Below are positions 4,985 through 5,062 of a DNA stretch of 5,062 nucleotides, piece by piece. The notes below the pieces were generated by a model, which did not search any database, was not told the DNA's origin, and was given only the letters and a program-made list of their open reading frames with translations. The translations under genes were made by a program, and so were the position numbers. Positions within the stretch are counted from its first letter, which is position 1; each line of letters starts with the position of its first letter. Source of the stretch: an uncultured Lachnospiraceae bacterium (GTDB taxonomy: Bacteria > Bacillota > Clostridia > Lachnospirales > Lachnospiraceae); the NCBI GenBank assembly GCA_902767065.1, contig CACXFW010000302.1, forward strand, positions 1 to 5,062, given 5' to 3'.

Positions 4985-5062
4985 TAATTATTCAGCACCT
5001 CCTGGAATTGCTCATGATCCAGTCAGATAAGCTTGCTTATCTGACGGATCTGAGCGGTTCCA
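4985..5062 (-). repeat. long fold-back hairpin with conserved tail, cut by window end
   Basis: On the - strand the tail GGTGCTGAATAATTA (4999-4985) matches the left-end tail at 14 of 15 bases. Beside it, 5003-5062 folds on itself: TGGAATTG/CGGTTCCA (two G-T pairs), CTCA/TGAG, GATCC/GGATC, then a perfect 11-bp GTCAGATAAGC/GCTTATCTGAC around TT. Only two single-base bulges (5015 and 5021) interrupt 28 pairs. The stem still pairs at the last base of the window, so the element probably continues. It appears to be a diverged, inverted relative of the 51-129 repeat. Confidence 0.7.

Overview
This window looks like chromosomal DNA of a low-to-mid GC Gram-positive anaerobe, most likely Lachnospiraceae (Clostridia). 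The evidence is a DUF5721-type protein, a DegV protein and an HtpG that read like those of that family, Bacillus-like Shine-Dalgarno sites, a sigma-A-type promoter and a CIRCE (HrcA) operator. I see no phage, plasmid, CRISPR, tRNA or rRNA sequence. This is recognition from memory, not a database search.

Layout. Positions 1-172 hold a compound palindromic intergenic repeat. It is followed by a small single-pass membrane protein gene (173-430, +). A bidirectional terminator (471-503) separates that gene from a convergent DUF5721 gene (518-997, -). A 438-base divergent intergenic region (998-1435) holds two hairpins, a 20-bp motif found again upstream of htpG, and a good extended -10 promoter with overlapping dyads. 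That promoter drives degV (1436-2275, +). The degV 3' region (2276-2465) is unusually structured: two perfect inverted repeats interleaved as A-B-A'-B', a further hairpin, and a strong rho-independent terminator. htpG (2533-4764, -) is convergent with degV. Upstream of htpG are a Shine-Dalgarno site, a near-consensus promoter and a CIRCE operator abutting its -35 box. The window ends inside a long fold-back hairpin (5003-5062) that appears to be a diverged, inverted copy of the repeat at the left end.

The four genes form four separate transcription units (+, -, +, -), and I see no operon logic joining them. DegV proteins bind fatty acids for the FakA kinase route into phospholipid. HtpG is the bacterial Hsp90, here with a direct HrcA-type heat-shock control signal.

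The points most worth a second look are the interleaved inverted repeats after degV, the roughly 80-residue acidic insert in the middle of HtpG, the position of CIRCE against the htpG -35 box, and the palindromic repeats at both ends. I found no clear new multi-gene system.
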